Shown here piece by piece: positions 52,601 to 59,099 of a stretch of DNA of 64,000 nucleotides. The notes under the pieces were generated by a model. It saw nothing but the letters and a program-made list of their open reading frames with translations. It did no database searches and had not been told where the DNA came from. The position numbers and the translations under genes are program-made. Each line of letters opens with the position of its first letter. Within the stretch, counting starts at the first letter, position 1. The stretch comes from a virus, in IMG/VR virus record IMGVR_UViG_3300003690_003063, positions 48,059 through 112,058 of that record; one strand, given 5' to 3'.

Positions 52601-53052
52601 CTGTTGCAGTCGACCGGGTCTACAGTCGAAAGAAATTTTTAGATAACATAGAGACTTACAAAGACGAGGGAGACTTTACCAACGAAGAGGAAATTGATAA
52701 TCTAACTACTCTCACTGGTATCTTCCCCATGCATTTGGTCATGACCGAGGCCGTAAGAAACAAATTAAATTCCTATTACATCCCGGCTATCTCAGATTAT
52801 GATCCTGAACTAGGCCTTGTTTGGTTCATTCCCAGAGAAATTATTAAGAAGAAGACTAAGAACGATAAGCCTTACTGGATTGTGGCAGTCATTGATTCCA
52901 ATTCGGTCTTGACAAAGTTTCGCTGTTGGGGTATAGTGGAAGGTAAGGATAGAATTCACTTGAACCACCCCTATATGGGCAAACTAGATTTCGACCCATC
53001 GTGGGGATTCTCAACCAGGTCCATTAGAAGGAATTTGAGGCGACTAGGATGA
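49612..53052 (+). CDS. dnaE: DNA polymerase III alpha subunit
   Basis: 1146 residues, GTG start, near the length of E. coli DnaE (1160). The N-terminal PHP domain starts FVGLHAHSVAGSIFDAI with LTDHGNMNG near 45. The polymerase core has GPGRGSAAGSLTAYVLG, the catalytic PDIDYD at 471-476 (D472 and D474), then CSRHAGGVLIADDLNEHMPI, FKYD-like IKFDLLGLSTLRMI, and GYGFNKSHAVSYSAISFQ. A helix-hairpin-helix and an OB fold lie at the C-terminus. It is probably the replicative polymerase of this phage; beta clamp and proofreading partners are not in the window. Confidence 0.93.
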   Translation: MNEKKIPFVGLHAHSVAGSIFDAIGYPDEHMDFCYENGGEALALTDHGNMNGFSHQFLHWQKMKSEGKEFKPIFGVEAYFLPSIDDWRDDYNRIKTDAKQAKSLAKEGDTSGATVEDEEASKKAIKSVLNHRRHLILLAQNQTGLNNLFKIVSESYREENFYRYPRVDYDMLDRHSEGVIAASACLGGPYAGNYWAHREEGPDAVREAMRETTRRFVEVFGDRWYGELQWNQIPEQHELNQFIIEMHHEFGIPLISTADSHYPGPDAWKDRELYKRLGWLGKGTPAWAEDNTELPKGVEEIGYEIYPKNGNQMWDSYKTYAKIAEQEYDDDLVMKSITDTHHIAFNLIEDFTPNTTVKLPDFVVPAGFTDAEALVNYALEGLRHRGLHEKEEYTTRLQRELDVIEDRGFSKYFLTMKAIADKANEVQLTGPGRGSAAGSLTAYVLGITQIDPIKYGLLFERFLRKDATDYPDIDYDVAEPMELKEMLMEDWGKNSVIPISNWNTLQLKSLIKDISKFYGVEFGEVNKVTSMMIAEATPAAKMKHGIKAGVYAPTWEEVMELSPSLRGYLVKYPHIKTHVEALVGQVRSCSRHAGGVLIADDLNEHMPIISSGGVRQSPWSEGQHVRHLEPLGFIKFDLLGLSTLRMIAEAIRHILKRHGKNPNPTFVDVKAFYNEFLHPDVLDFEDQKVYRNIFQKGNFAGIFQFTEQRAQEFCANAKPKSLIDISAITSIYRPGPLSANVHEQYIQAKENPGDIDYINEHVKDITKETYGFLIFQEQIALLAHKLGKGLTLDEGNLLRKVLTKRGTGKEARVKKALRTKFIDGCIEKGIRHSEAEDMWERFEYFSGYGFNKSHAVSYSAISFQCAWLYNYYPVEWMASFLDKEPEKRKERAINIAKSNGFEIVEADINTSSFVWEIDPGDPKRLYQPLSGLKGLGDAAIEQIVANRPFNDIEEFLFHDDIVYSKLNKKALDVLVRSGALNSLMDERFTGRKHFWSTVAVDRVYSRKKFLDNIETYKDEGDFTNEEEIDNLTTLTGIFPMHLVMTEAVRNKLNSYYIPAISDYDPELGLVWFIPREIIKKKTKNDKPYWIVAVIDSNSVLTKFRCWGIVEGKDRIHLNHPYMGKLDFDPSWGFSTRSIRRNLRRLG
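52909..52937 (+). promoter_or_regulatory. Internal sigma-70 promoter before the endonuclease-methylase pair
   Basis: TTGACA, 17 bases, TATAGT inside the end of the polymerase gene, 112 bases before the endonuclease-like gene. Confidence 0.65.
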
Positions 53053-53672
53053 AAAAGATAATCAAAGATTTCAGAAGAATGAAATACTTTAAGAATTACG
53101 CTGCCACGAGTGGTGCTGTTCACAACGTGGCCAAGCACGAAGATGCGGTGGAAGACATGCTGCGGACCCATGGGCTTCGACGCGTGGAACGACAAGTTAA
53201 AATAGCCGAGAGAGATGAAATGCTGAAGACCGGCGTTGCCACCGATCTTCCTGATGATACATTTATAGCACAGCCCTGCGGTACTCACGCTAGTCCCGAT
53301 TTTATCGTGAAAACAGGTGGCAAGCTGTACTTTATTGAATGCAAGAGCGCCAAAGGGGGGACTCCTATGTATAATAGCGGAGTCCCGAAAGCACAATATA
53401 TCTACGTGTTCTGTTCAGAGAAGCATAACAAGACTACCATTTATTGGGGAGCCGACGTGCTGCCCGCAGAGCAAGAACGACTTATACGCGAACATATTGC
53501 GGAAGCCCGAGTGCGCGACGAACAGTTTAACAAAGGACTCAAAGAAAATGGTTACGGTATGGAATATTATAGCCGCGCTATGATCATCCACAAAGGGGAC
53601 AAGACTATTAAGGATTATTTCCTTAATCCTAGTCGCAAGGAGTTCGAACAGCGGGTATTGGATGGAGTATAG
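53049..53672 (+). CDS. PD-(D/E)XK endonuclease-like protein
   Basis: 207 residues, ATGA overlap with the polymerase gene. The nuclease motif is P83-D84 in HASPDFIV, followed by E97-C-K99 in LYFIECKSAKGG, then PMYNSGVP and YIYVFCSEKHNKTTIYWGAD. The run from PD to TTIYWG is the style of type II restriction endonucleases. It overlaps by 11 bases a DNA methyltransferase gene, which supports a restriction-modification pair. Cleavage specificity cannot be read from sequence. An alternative is a host-DNA-degrading or recombination nuclease. Confidence 0.7.
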   Translation: MKKIIKDFRRMKYFKNYAATSGAVHNVAKHEDAVEDMLRTHGLRRVERQVKIAERDEMLKTGVATDLPDDTFIAQPCGTHASPDFIVKTGGKLYFIECKSAKGGTPMYNSGVPKAQYIYVFCSEKHNKTTIYWGADVLPAEQERLIREHIAEARVRDEQFNKGLKENGYGMEYYSRAMIIHKGDKTIKDYFLNPSRKEFEQRVLDGV

Positions 53673-54525
53673 TTTGATCCATGGCGACTGTTTAAAGTCA
53701 TTGCGGCAGCTGGCGACTAATTCAATTGATAATTGTGTTACCGATCCTCCCTACGGAATGGGAATGGAACACTGGGATCATGCGGTACCGACGACAGAAA
53801 TTTGGGAAGAAGTCCAGAGAGTTTTGAAGCCGGGTAGCTTTTGCTTAAGTTTTTGTAGTCCTCAACTTTACCATCGCATGGTGACCGCGGTGGAGGACGC
53901 GGGTTTCGATATTAAAGATCAAATTATGTGGATGATTACCACAAAGATGCCCAAGAAGAATAGGCTTAAGCCGGCACATGAACCAATTGTTGTAGCACAG
54001 AAGTCTTTTAAGGGGAGTATAAAAGCAAATTTTGAAGAATGGGGAGTGGGACAGATAGACACTGATACTACGCGCGTGCCATGGGACGGTAAACCCCCTA
54101 CCGGATGGGTGAAGGGAGGCATTCAGCGGCGCACCTTTGGGAAAGATGGGAAGACCACCGGCACACAGGAGGAGTTTGGCAAAGAAGATGCCAATCCTGC
54201 TGGTCGATATCCTAGCAACATCATTGGTGAAGTCCAAGAGGAACATCAGAAGTATTTCTATGCTCCCCGTGTCACTCGGAAGGAGCGCGGGGAATATAAT
54301 AATCATCCTACGCCAAAGCCCATCGCTTTAATGTCTTATTTAATAAAAATCTATTGCCCGCCGGATACGACTGTCTTGGATCCTTTTTGCGGGAGCGGAT
54401 CTACGGGGATTGGGGCTTTGCTGGAAGGTCGAAATTTTATAGGGATCGATTTAGAAGAAAAATATATTGAGATTTCACGGCGCAGGATCGAGGATTACTG
54501 TGGTCACTTATTGGAGGAAAACTAA
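53662..54525 (+). CDS. DNA methyltransferase (N6-A or N4-C, beta class)
   Basis: 287 residues. Motif IV DPPY at 28-31 precedes motif I (DPFCGSGSTG at 240-249), the order of beta-class enzymes. Between them are LKPGSFCLSFCSPQ, a variable target-recognition region and NNHPTPKPIALMSYLI, the typical motif X-like start. DPPY allows adenine N6 or cytosine N4 methylation. It partners the endonuclease-like gene upstream or protects phage DNA from host restriction. Confidence 0.88.
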   Translation: MEYSLIHGDCLKSLRQLATNSIDNCVTDPPYGMGMEHWDHAVPTTEIWEEVQRVLKPGSFCLSFCSPQLYHRMVTAVEDAGFDIKDQIMWMITTKMPKKNRLKPAHEPIVVAQKSFKGSIKANFEEWGVGQIDTDTTRVPWDGKPPTGWVKGGIQRRTFGKDGKTTGTQEEFGKEDANPAGRYPSNIIGEVQEEHQKYFYAPRVTRKERGEYNNHPTPKPIALMSYLIKIYCPPDTTVLDPFCGSGSTGIGALLEGRNFIGIDLEEKYIEISRRRIEDYCGHLLEEN

Positions 54526-54672
54526 ATGGCTAAAAAGAATAAAGAGGGAAAGCGGGAGAAACACAAGAAGAAAACTTCGATCGGTAGGAGTAAATTTACC
54601 AAGAAGGGATTGCCGGGGCCCCATGGTGGCAACAAAAACTACAAGAAACCATACAGAGGACAAGGAAAATGA
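54526..54672 (+). CDS. 48-residue highly basic protein
   Basis: This short gene starts at the stop of the methyltransferase gene with GGAGGAAAACTAA upstream. It encodes MAKKNKEGKREKHKKKTSIG and ends NKNYKKPYRGQGK; more than a third of residues are K or R. Small basic proteins of this kind are found next to metabolic genes in T4-like phages; DNA or RNA binding is likely but unproven. Its stop overlaps the dUTPase start (ATGA), which supports it as a real gene. Confidence 0.6.
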   Translation: MAKKNKEGKREKHKKKTSIGRSKFTKKGLPGPHGGNKNYKKPYRGQGK

Positions 54673-55133
54673 TACTTCAATATTATATGATTCATGAAAA
54701 CGTGTATCCACCTGGGCGTTCCAACCCTAGCGACGCGGGACTAGATTTACGCTGGAGTCCTGAGGACGCCCAGGTCACAGGCTTTCGGATCGAACCGGGC
54801 CAGAGTGTCTTGCTTGGTACCGGGTGCCAGTTTGCTGTCCCCCATGGTTATATGCTAGAGGTTAAGAACCGCTCTGGAATGGCAGCGAAGCGGCAGCTGC
54901 TGGTGGGAGCAGGTGTAGTTGACAGTGGCTACGATGGTGAGGTTTTTGTTAACTTGCACAACATAGGGACGGATGTTCAGATCATCGAGCCAGGCGACAA
55001 AATTGCCCAGGCTGTTGTGGTGCCCGTCGTGCATGCTCGGTTCGTGGCCTCTGCATCCCCCGATATTTATGAGTGGTATCCGATTACCATTTCTGAGCGT
55101 GGGAGCGGCGCACTAGGATCGACTGGAAAGTGA
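54669..55133 (+). CDS. dut: dUTPase
   Basis: 154 residues. It converts dUTP to dUMP and PPi, keeping uracil out of DNA. The trimeric dUTPase motifs are in order: AGLDLRW (1), VKNRSGMAAKRQL (2), GAGVVDSGYDGEVFVNLHNI (3), GDKIAQAVVVP (4) and RGSGALGSTG (5). Length matches the family (about 150). The C-terminal glycine-rich motif 5 is intact. Confidence 0.93.
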   Translation: MILQYYMIHENVYPPGRSNPSDAGLDLRWSPEDAQVTGFRIEPGQSVLLGTGCQFAVPHGYMLEVKNRSGMAAKRQLLVGAGVVDSGYDGEVFVNLHNIGTDVQIIEPGDKIAQAVVVPVVHARFVASASPDIYEWYPITISERGSGALGSTGK

Positions 55134-55387
55134 AAAAGCTTCGGAAGATTAATCGCACAAAACGCAAACAAGAAAGAAAAGCCGCCCAAGAAAAGCTTGC
55201 TACTCAAACTTCCCTAATGATGGGCCACCCCACAGAGTGCTGTATATGTGCGAAGGGATTTGAAAGGACTCATCAAACTGTTAAAACGTGGCATGTCACC
55301 GTAGTAGAACAGACTGCGCGCCTGACTTGTCCTACGTGCTTGGCCCGAGTAACCGAGAGATTGGAAAATATAAAAAATGAAAATTAA
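55130..55387 (+). CDS. Small double-CxxC zinc-finger protein
   Basis: 85 residues, GTG start, GTGA overlap with dUTPase. After a basic N-terminus (KKLRKINRTKRKQERKAAQE) it carries CCICAKGF and, 33 residues on, CPTC, with HQTVKTWHVTVVEQ between. This is a treble-clef or ribbon-like zinc site with a Trp-containing strand. Similar small zinc proteins occur near nucleotide-metabolism genes of large phages. Function unknown. Confidence 0.55.
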   Translation: MKKLRKINRTKRKQERKAAQEKLATQTSLMMGHPTECCICAKGFERTHQTVKTWHVTVVEQTARLTCPTCLARVTERLENIKNEN

Positions 55388-56414
55388 AGGACACGCCGCT
55401 AAGGGCCTCACGTATGATGATGTGTTATTGGTCCCGCAGTATTCTGACATCAAGAGTCGCAGACAAATTAATATAGGAAATACCTTTCGCGGCCCCACCT
55501 CAGCCCTGATGCTCGACTTGCCTATCATCGCGAGCCCGATGGATACCGTGTCGGAATCCCAAATGGGGGTCGCGATGTGGAAGGCGGGTGGACTAGCTGT
55601 TATCCACCGGTATAATACAATTAAAAGACAGGCTGTATTGGTTGATGAAGTGATTGTGGGAGCAGCGGCCAACGTTGCGGCTGCAATAGGTGCTTCTGGT
55701 GACTATTTAGAGAGAGCAACGGCTCTTTATGATGCGGGATCCCGCATGTTGTGTATAGATATCGCGCATGGCCATCATCTTTTGATGAAGGAGGCGCTAA
55801 ATCAATTGCGCAGCCTGTTTGGAAACACAATTCACATCATGGCAGGGAATGTTGCCACGTTGGAGGGGTATAATGATTTGGTCGATTGGGGAGCCGATAG
55901 TGTGCGCTGCAATATTGGCGGCGGTTCTATTTGTTCAACTCGGATTCAGACTGGCCATGGTGTTCCGGGCCTTCAAACAATTATTGATTGTGCTAAAGGG
56001 GACCGGCGAGCGCCCATCATTGCTGACGGAGGAATACGGAACGCTGGTGATATTGTCAAGGCTTTGGCGGCTGGGGCTGACTTCGTTATGCTTGGGTCTT
56101 TGCTTGCAGGTACTGACGAAACTCCTGGAGATGTAATCAATACACGGAAAGGTAAGTTTAAATCTTACCGTGGGATGGCAAGCAAAGATGCTCAGATAGA
56201 ATGGCGAGGCAAGACCGCGTCGTTGGAAGGAATTGCCACTACGGTTCCACGTAAAGGTCCCGTCGGAGATATTCTAACAGATTTAGCCCGAGGCATACGG
56301 AGTGGGTTTTCTTATTCGGGCGCGCGCTCTCTCTCCGAGTTACAAAGGAAAGCTCGTTTTATACGACAGACCGGCAGCGGGCAAATAGAAAGTTCCCCCC
56401 ATATCCTTAGGTGA
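55377..56414 (+). CDS. guaB: IMP dehydrogenase (catalytic barrel only)
   Basis: 345 residues. The start [19 protein letters not shown], the active loop GGGSICSTR with Cys186, [20 protein letters not shown], and [10 protein letters not shown] are those of IMPDH/GMP reductase. The regulatory CBS domains between are absent. The C-terminal end, [20 protein letters not shown] followed by ES-S-PH, is nearer to IMPDH than to GMP reductase. It would feed GTP and dGTP synthesis. It starts inside the previous gene. Confidence 0.8.
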   Translation: MKIKGHAAKGLTYDDVLLVPQYSDIKSRRQINIGNTFRGPTSALMLDLPIIASPMDTVSESQMGVAMWKAGGLAVIHRYNTIKRQAVLVDEVIVGAAANVAAAIGASGDYLERATALYDAGSRMLCIDIAHGHHLLMKEALNQLRSLFGNTIHIMAGNVATLEGYNDLVDWGADSVRCNIGGGSICSTRIQTGHGVPGLQTIIDCAKGDRRAPIIADGGIRNAGDIVKALAAGADFVMLGSLLAGTDETPGDVINTRKGKFKSYRGMASKDAQIEWRGKTASLEGIATTVPRKGPVGDILTDLARGIRSGFSYSGARSLSELQRKARFIRQTGSGQIESSPHILR

Positions 56415-56746
56415 TGAAGAATAGCTCCCCTCCTCATTCCAAATTAACTTTCTTTTTGGATGCGAAGTTGCATGAGAATTTAAAAATAAGACTGTACTAC
56501 GATCAAATTAAAACGCAAAGTGAATTCTTTCGCTATTGTGTAGAGTCTTACCTAGAACAAGATGATTTGTTCATGAAGTTTTTAGACGAGTACAAGCTCC
56601 ATAAAAAAGTTCAATCTAAAAAAAGAATTACAAAATCTCGGAACTTGCGTGCCCGAGGCGAAAAATTATTACAAGACTTGGCACTTACGGAGGAGGAAGT
56701 GGGGAATATATTTGATATTTTAGAAGAGGAGTTACCAGAATTATGA
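56411..56746 (+). CDS. Ribbon-helix-helix-like protein
   Basis: 111 residues. The N-terminal region KLTFFLDAKLHENLKIRLYY with QIKTQSEFFRYCVESYLEQD fits a ribbon-helix-helix fold (strand, helix, helix). The rest is a basic helical part (SKKRITKSRNLRARGEKLLQ) and an acidic end. A DNA-binding regulator is likely. It lies directly upstream of a sigma-like protein, so both may control transcription. Confidence 0.5.
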   Translation: MMKNSSPPHSKLTFFLDAKLHENLKIRLYYDQIKTQSEFFRYCVESYLEQDDLFMKFLDEYKLHKKVQSKKRITKSRNLRARGEKLLQDLALTEEEVGNIFDILEEELPEL

Positions 56747-56985
56747 GAGAATGTGCAAAAGAATGCTACCTGAAGAAGGAGGCATGCCAGAATAGCCAAT
56801 GTAGATTGTATATCGAGTATGAAGAAGATTTGAATTGTACGATCATAGCAGTTAAAAAACATGGGCCGATGACCCTAGAGCAGATCGGGAACAGGATTCA
56901 GGTTAGTACAGTTCGTGCCAAACAATTGGTGGACGCTACTCTCCTCAAATTAAAAAAGACATTACTCAAGCAAAATACTATTTAA
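56743..56985 (+). CDS. Mini sigma factor-like protein (region 4 helix-turn-helix)
   Basis: 80 residues, ATGA overlap. The N-terminus has four Cys (RECAKECYLKKEACQNSQCR), which may bind zinc or a Fe-S cluster. From residue 34, CTIIAVKKHGPMTLEQIGNR then IQVSTVRAKQLVDATLLKLKK follows sigma-70 region 4 (EIGxRLGVTxERVRQI). No region 2 is present. It may be a late transcription factor or coactivator that acts with a host or phage RNA polymerase, as gp55/gp33 do in T4; this is inference. Confidence 0.6.
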   Translation: MRECAKECYLKKEACQNSQCRLYIEYEEDLNCTIIAVKKHGPMTLEQIGNRIQVSTVRAKQLVDATLLKLKKTLLKQNTI

Positions 56986-56987
56986 AA
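56978..56987 (+). promoter_or_regulatory. Candidate late promoter motif CTATTTAAAA
   Basis: The core CTATTTA begins on the end of the sigma-like gene, 49 bases before the acidic protein at 57027, and is a copy outside the structural module. Confidence 0.35.
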
Positions 56988-57026
56988 GTAGCATATTCGC
57001 GATTTTATGTTAGGAGATAATCCATT

Positions 57027-57938
57027 ATGTCAAAAAAGAATCTATTAAGTGAATCTCAGGTTCGTCACTTCATGAAGTTGGCTAAGCTGGAACCTCTCAC
57101 TCCTGGCTTTGTGAATGGGCTGCTGGAACGAGGGGGTAAGGCGGGCGACGAGGACGATGAACCCGGCGAAGAAGGGCGCAAAGACTACACAGCTAAGAAA
57201 GAAAAGTCTGTTAAAGAAGTGCGTACTGGCACAGACCCCACTCCCAATCTAGGAACTGCGCGCCGAGGCCATGGCCGAGGGCGCGGCGGACAAGATCGAC
57301 TTGAGGAGGTGGCCCCCGAAGAGGAGCTTGAGCTGGATGCCGCTGATGACCTTGCCGGCGGATCGCCCGAAGAAGATGAAGAAGCTGATGTTGATCTTGA
57401 AACAGCCGAGGACGAAGAGCTCGGCGACCTTGGTGAACCCGGCGCTGACGAGGGCGGCGGCCGCATGGTTTCAGTTGATGATTTCTTGGCGTCGCTCGAA
57501 AGTGCTCTCGAAGAGTTTCTTGGCGACGAGGTGGAGATGGACACATCTGAGATGGAAGATGAGGAAGAGGGCGACGTTGAAGATGAAGTTGAGCTTGACG
57601 CTGAGTTAGCCCCAGCCCTAGGCGGCGAAGAAGAGCTTGGAGCCGAAGACGAACTCGAACTTGAAGAGGGTGTCTTTGGTGGCGGCGACAAATACGAGAA
57701 ACTGGCCAAGGGCAAGAAAGACTCCTATGCACCTGACCCTGAGGAAGGTGAAGAAGAGTGGAAGGGTTCGGCCCCCGGCGAGTCCAAAAGACTACGCCCC
57801 CGCGTCCGAGGTCACGCTACGGGCGGCGGCGGCATGAAGATCGGTGGCATTACGGCCGAAGGTCAGGATGATCTCGTGGAGCAACTCACCAAACGCGTTG
57901 CCGCGAGAATTTTGAAGAGCGCTCTTTCCAAGAAGTAA
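57027..57938 (+). CDS. Very acidic protein of unknown function
   Basis: 303 residues. The N-terminus LLSESQVRHFMKLAKLEPLT is a short amphipathic helix, a style seen at the start of internal or scaffold-like phage proteins. Residues 80-230 are almost only E, D, G, A and L. The C-terminus is a basic helix (VEQLTKRVAARILKSALSKK). It may be a scaffold or internal head protein, helped by a late-motif promoter; no direct proof. Large antisense ORFs here are by-products of the biased composition. Confidence 0.5.
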   Translation: MSKKNLLSESQVRHFMKLAKLEPLTPGFVNGLLERGGKAGDEDDEPGEEGRKDYTAKKEKSVKEVRTGTDPTPNLGTARRGHGRGRGGQDRLEEVAPEEELELDAADDLAGGSPEEDEEADVDLETAEDEELGDLGEPGADEGGGRMVSVDDFLASLESALEEFLGDEVEMDTSEMEDEEEGDVEDEVELDAELAPALGGEEELGAEDELELEEGVFGGGDKYEKLAKGKKDSYAPDPEEGEEEWKGSAPGESKRLRPRVRGHATGGGGMKIGGITAEGQDDLVEQLTKRVAARILKSALSKK

Positions 57939-57946
57939 AATAACGC

Positions 57947-57975
57947 TTGACTTTCAAGCACTCCTAACATATACT
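57947..57975 (+). promoter_or_regulatory. Sigma-70 promoter overlapped by a hairpin
   Basis: TTGACT, 17 bases, TATACT. The predicted start near 57982 lies in the left arm of the terminator hairpin at 57979-58006. Confidence 0.7.
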
Positions 57976-57978
57976 AGA

Positions 57979-58006
57979 GGCTGTGGGTAATCCCCACGGC
58001 CTTTTT
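57979..58006 (+). terminator. Rho-independent terminator over a promoter start
   Basis: GGC-T-GTGGG pairs with CCCAC-G-GCC around TAATC, followed by T5. Transcripts from upstream would fold the full 9-bp stem and end; transcripts begun at 57982 would lack the outer GGC and fold a shorter stem. Confidence 0.8.
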
Positions 58007-58020
58007 AGTTTGGGATACAT

Positions 58021-58419
58021 ATGTATGAAGTTACTACACACGACCTAATGATTTTTGTGGTCTTAGGTTTTTGCGCAGGTGTTTTTGCGACCTATTATCT
58101 AGCGCGGCTCTTTGAGGTGATCCACACCTGGCGCCTTGTCCAAGAAACGGTGGCGTACTTGTTAATGATGTGCGCCAAGATAGCGGAAGATGTGGCCTTC
58201 CTTGATGAAGTGAAACGAATGCACATGGAAAAAGCAGATTTCACCCGAGAGCAAATTCGTGAGTTTAAGAAAGTAGACCAACATACCTTGACAAACTGGA
58301 AGGACTCAGTTATACTATCTATAGTGAAGAGAGCACCGCCTCACTTCCGTTCGTTGCTTCCGTTCAAGAACTGGGACGAAGCGATGAAGTTTATGAATAA
58401 TGCCCTTAAGGGCGAGTAG
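58021..58419 (+). CDS. Single-pass membrane protein of unknown function
   Basis: 132 residues. Residues 8-30 (DLMIFVVLGFCAGVFATYYL) form one membrane helix near the N-terminus. A second weaker hydrophobic part (ETVAYLLMMCAKIAEDVAFL) and a basic soluble end follow. No family known. It sits in front of clpP and may be in its operon; the internal promoter at 58288 lies within it. Confidence 0.5.
   Translation: MYEVTTHDLMIFVVLGFCAGVFATYYLARLFEVIHTWRLVQETVAYLLMMCAKIAEDVAFLDEVKRMHMEKADFTREQIREFKKVDQHTLTNWKDSVILSIVKRAPPHFRSLLPFKNWDEAMKFMNNALKGE
58288..58316 (+). promoter_or_regulatory. Internal sigma-70 promoter before clpP
   Basis: TTGACA, 17 bases, TATACT inside the membrane-protein gene, 126 bases before clpP. 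Confidence 0.65.
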
Positions 58420-58442
58420 CCTTACGGGCAGAAAGAAACATA

Positions 58443-59072
58443 ATGTTTTATATTAAAGCAGAGCAGGAAGGGGCCGACGACCCTGTCTTTGAAGAAGAGG
58501 AAGAAAAATCGACATCGCCCTTTGAGTGTGAAGAAGAAGAGCCCCTTGTAGGTCTGGTGGGTGAGATTACCGAAGAAACGGCGCAGCAGGTTGTGCTGAT
58601 GCTATTGAGTCTTAACGGAGGGAAGGTCTTGCGGGACGAGGAACCTGAGGAAAGGCCGGAAGATATTGAGTTCTTTATTTCATCGTCGGGTGGGAGTGTA
58701 AGTGAGATGTTTACCATTTATGATGTAATGGATCTTGTTAAAAGACGCCGGGACATTGCTACATTTGGCTACGGCAAGATTGCATCTGCGGCGGTTCCAC
58801 TCTTAGCTGGCGGTACACCTGGAAAGCGTTATATAGCCAAACACGCTAGGCTGATGCTTCATCACTGTTATAGCAATGCGAGTGGGCCGCGGCCAACCAT
58901 GCACGCCAACTTTAATGAGCTGAAGAAGGTCGAAGATATGATGGTGAGCCTTCTTGCTGACAACTCGAATTTGTCGGCTGGAGAAATATTTGATATCTTC
59001 TCCAAGAATACAGACGAATATTTCTCCGCACAGGAAGCATTAGAAATGGGTCTTGTTGATAAAATCATCTAA
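58443..59072 (+). CDS. clpP: ClpP-like serine protease
   Basis: 209 residues. After a 35-residue acidic N-terminus it follows ClpP: FFISSSGGSVSEMFTIYDVM, then GKIASAAVPLLAGG with Ser115, RLMLHH with His140, and NTDEYFSAQEALEMGLVDKI with Asp191. The triad is intact. The ClpP ring degrades unfolded or tagged proteins with an AAA partner; no ClpX/A gene is in the window, so host unfoldase or a head-protein processing role is possible. The N-terminus is unlike the usual axial-loop sequence. Confidence 0.88.
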   Translation: MFYIKAEQEGADDPVFEEEEEKSTSPFECEEEEPLVGLVGEITEETAQQVVLMLLSLNGGKVLRDEEPEERPEDIEFFISSSGGSVSEMFTIYDVMDLVKRRRDIATFGYGKIASAAVPLLAGGTPGKRYIAKHARLMLHHCYSNASGPRPTMHANFNELKKVEDMMVSLLADNSNLSAGEIFDIFSKNTDEYFSAQEALEMGLVDKII

Positions 59073-59099
59073 TTAGTATTAGCCTTGAGAGGATTACCT

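Noticed and set aside
57185-57732. Two long antisense ORFs (over 170 codons) opposite the acidic gene
   Set aside because: They are Ser- or Arg-rich mirrors of GAN codons on the + strand; all other genes are on the + strand.
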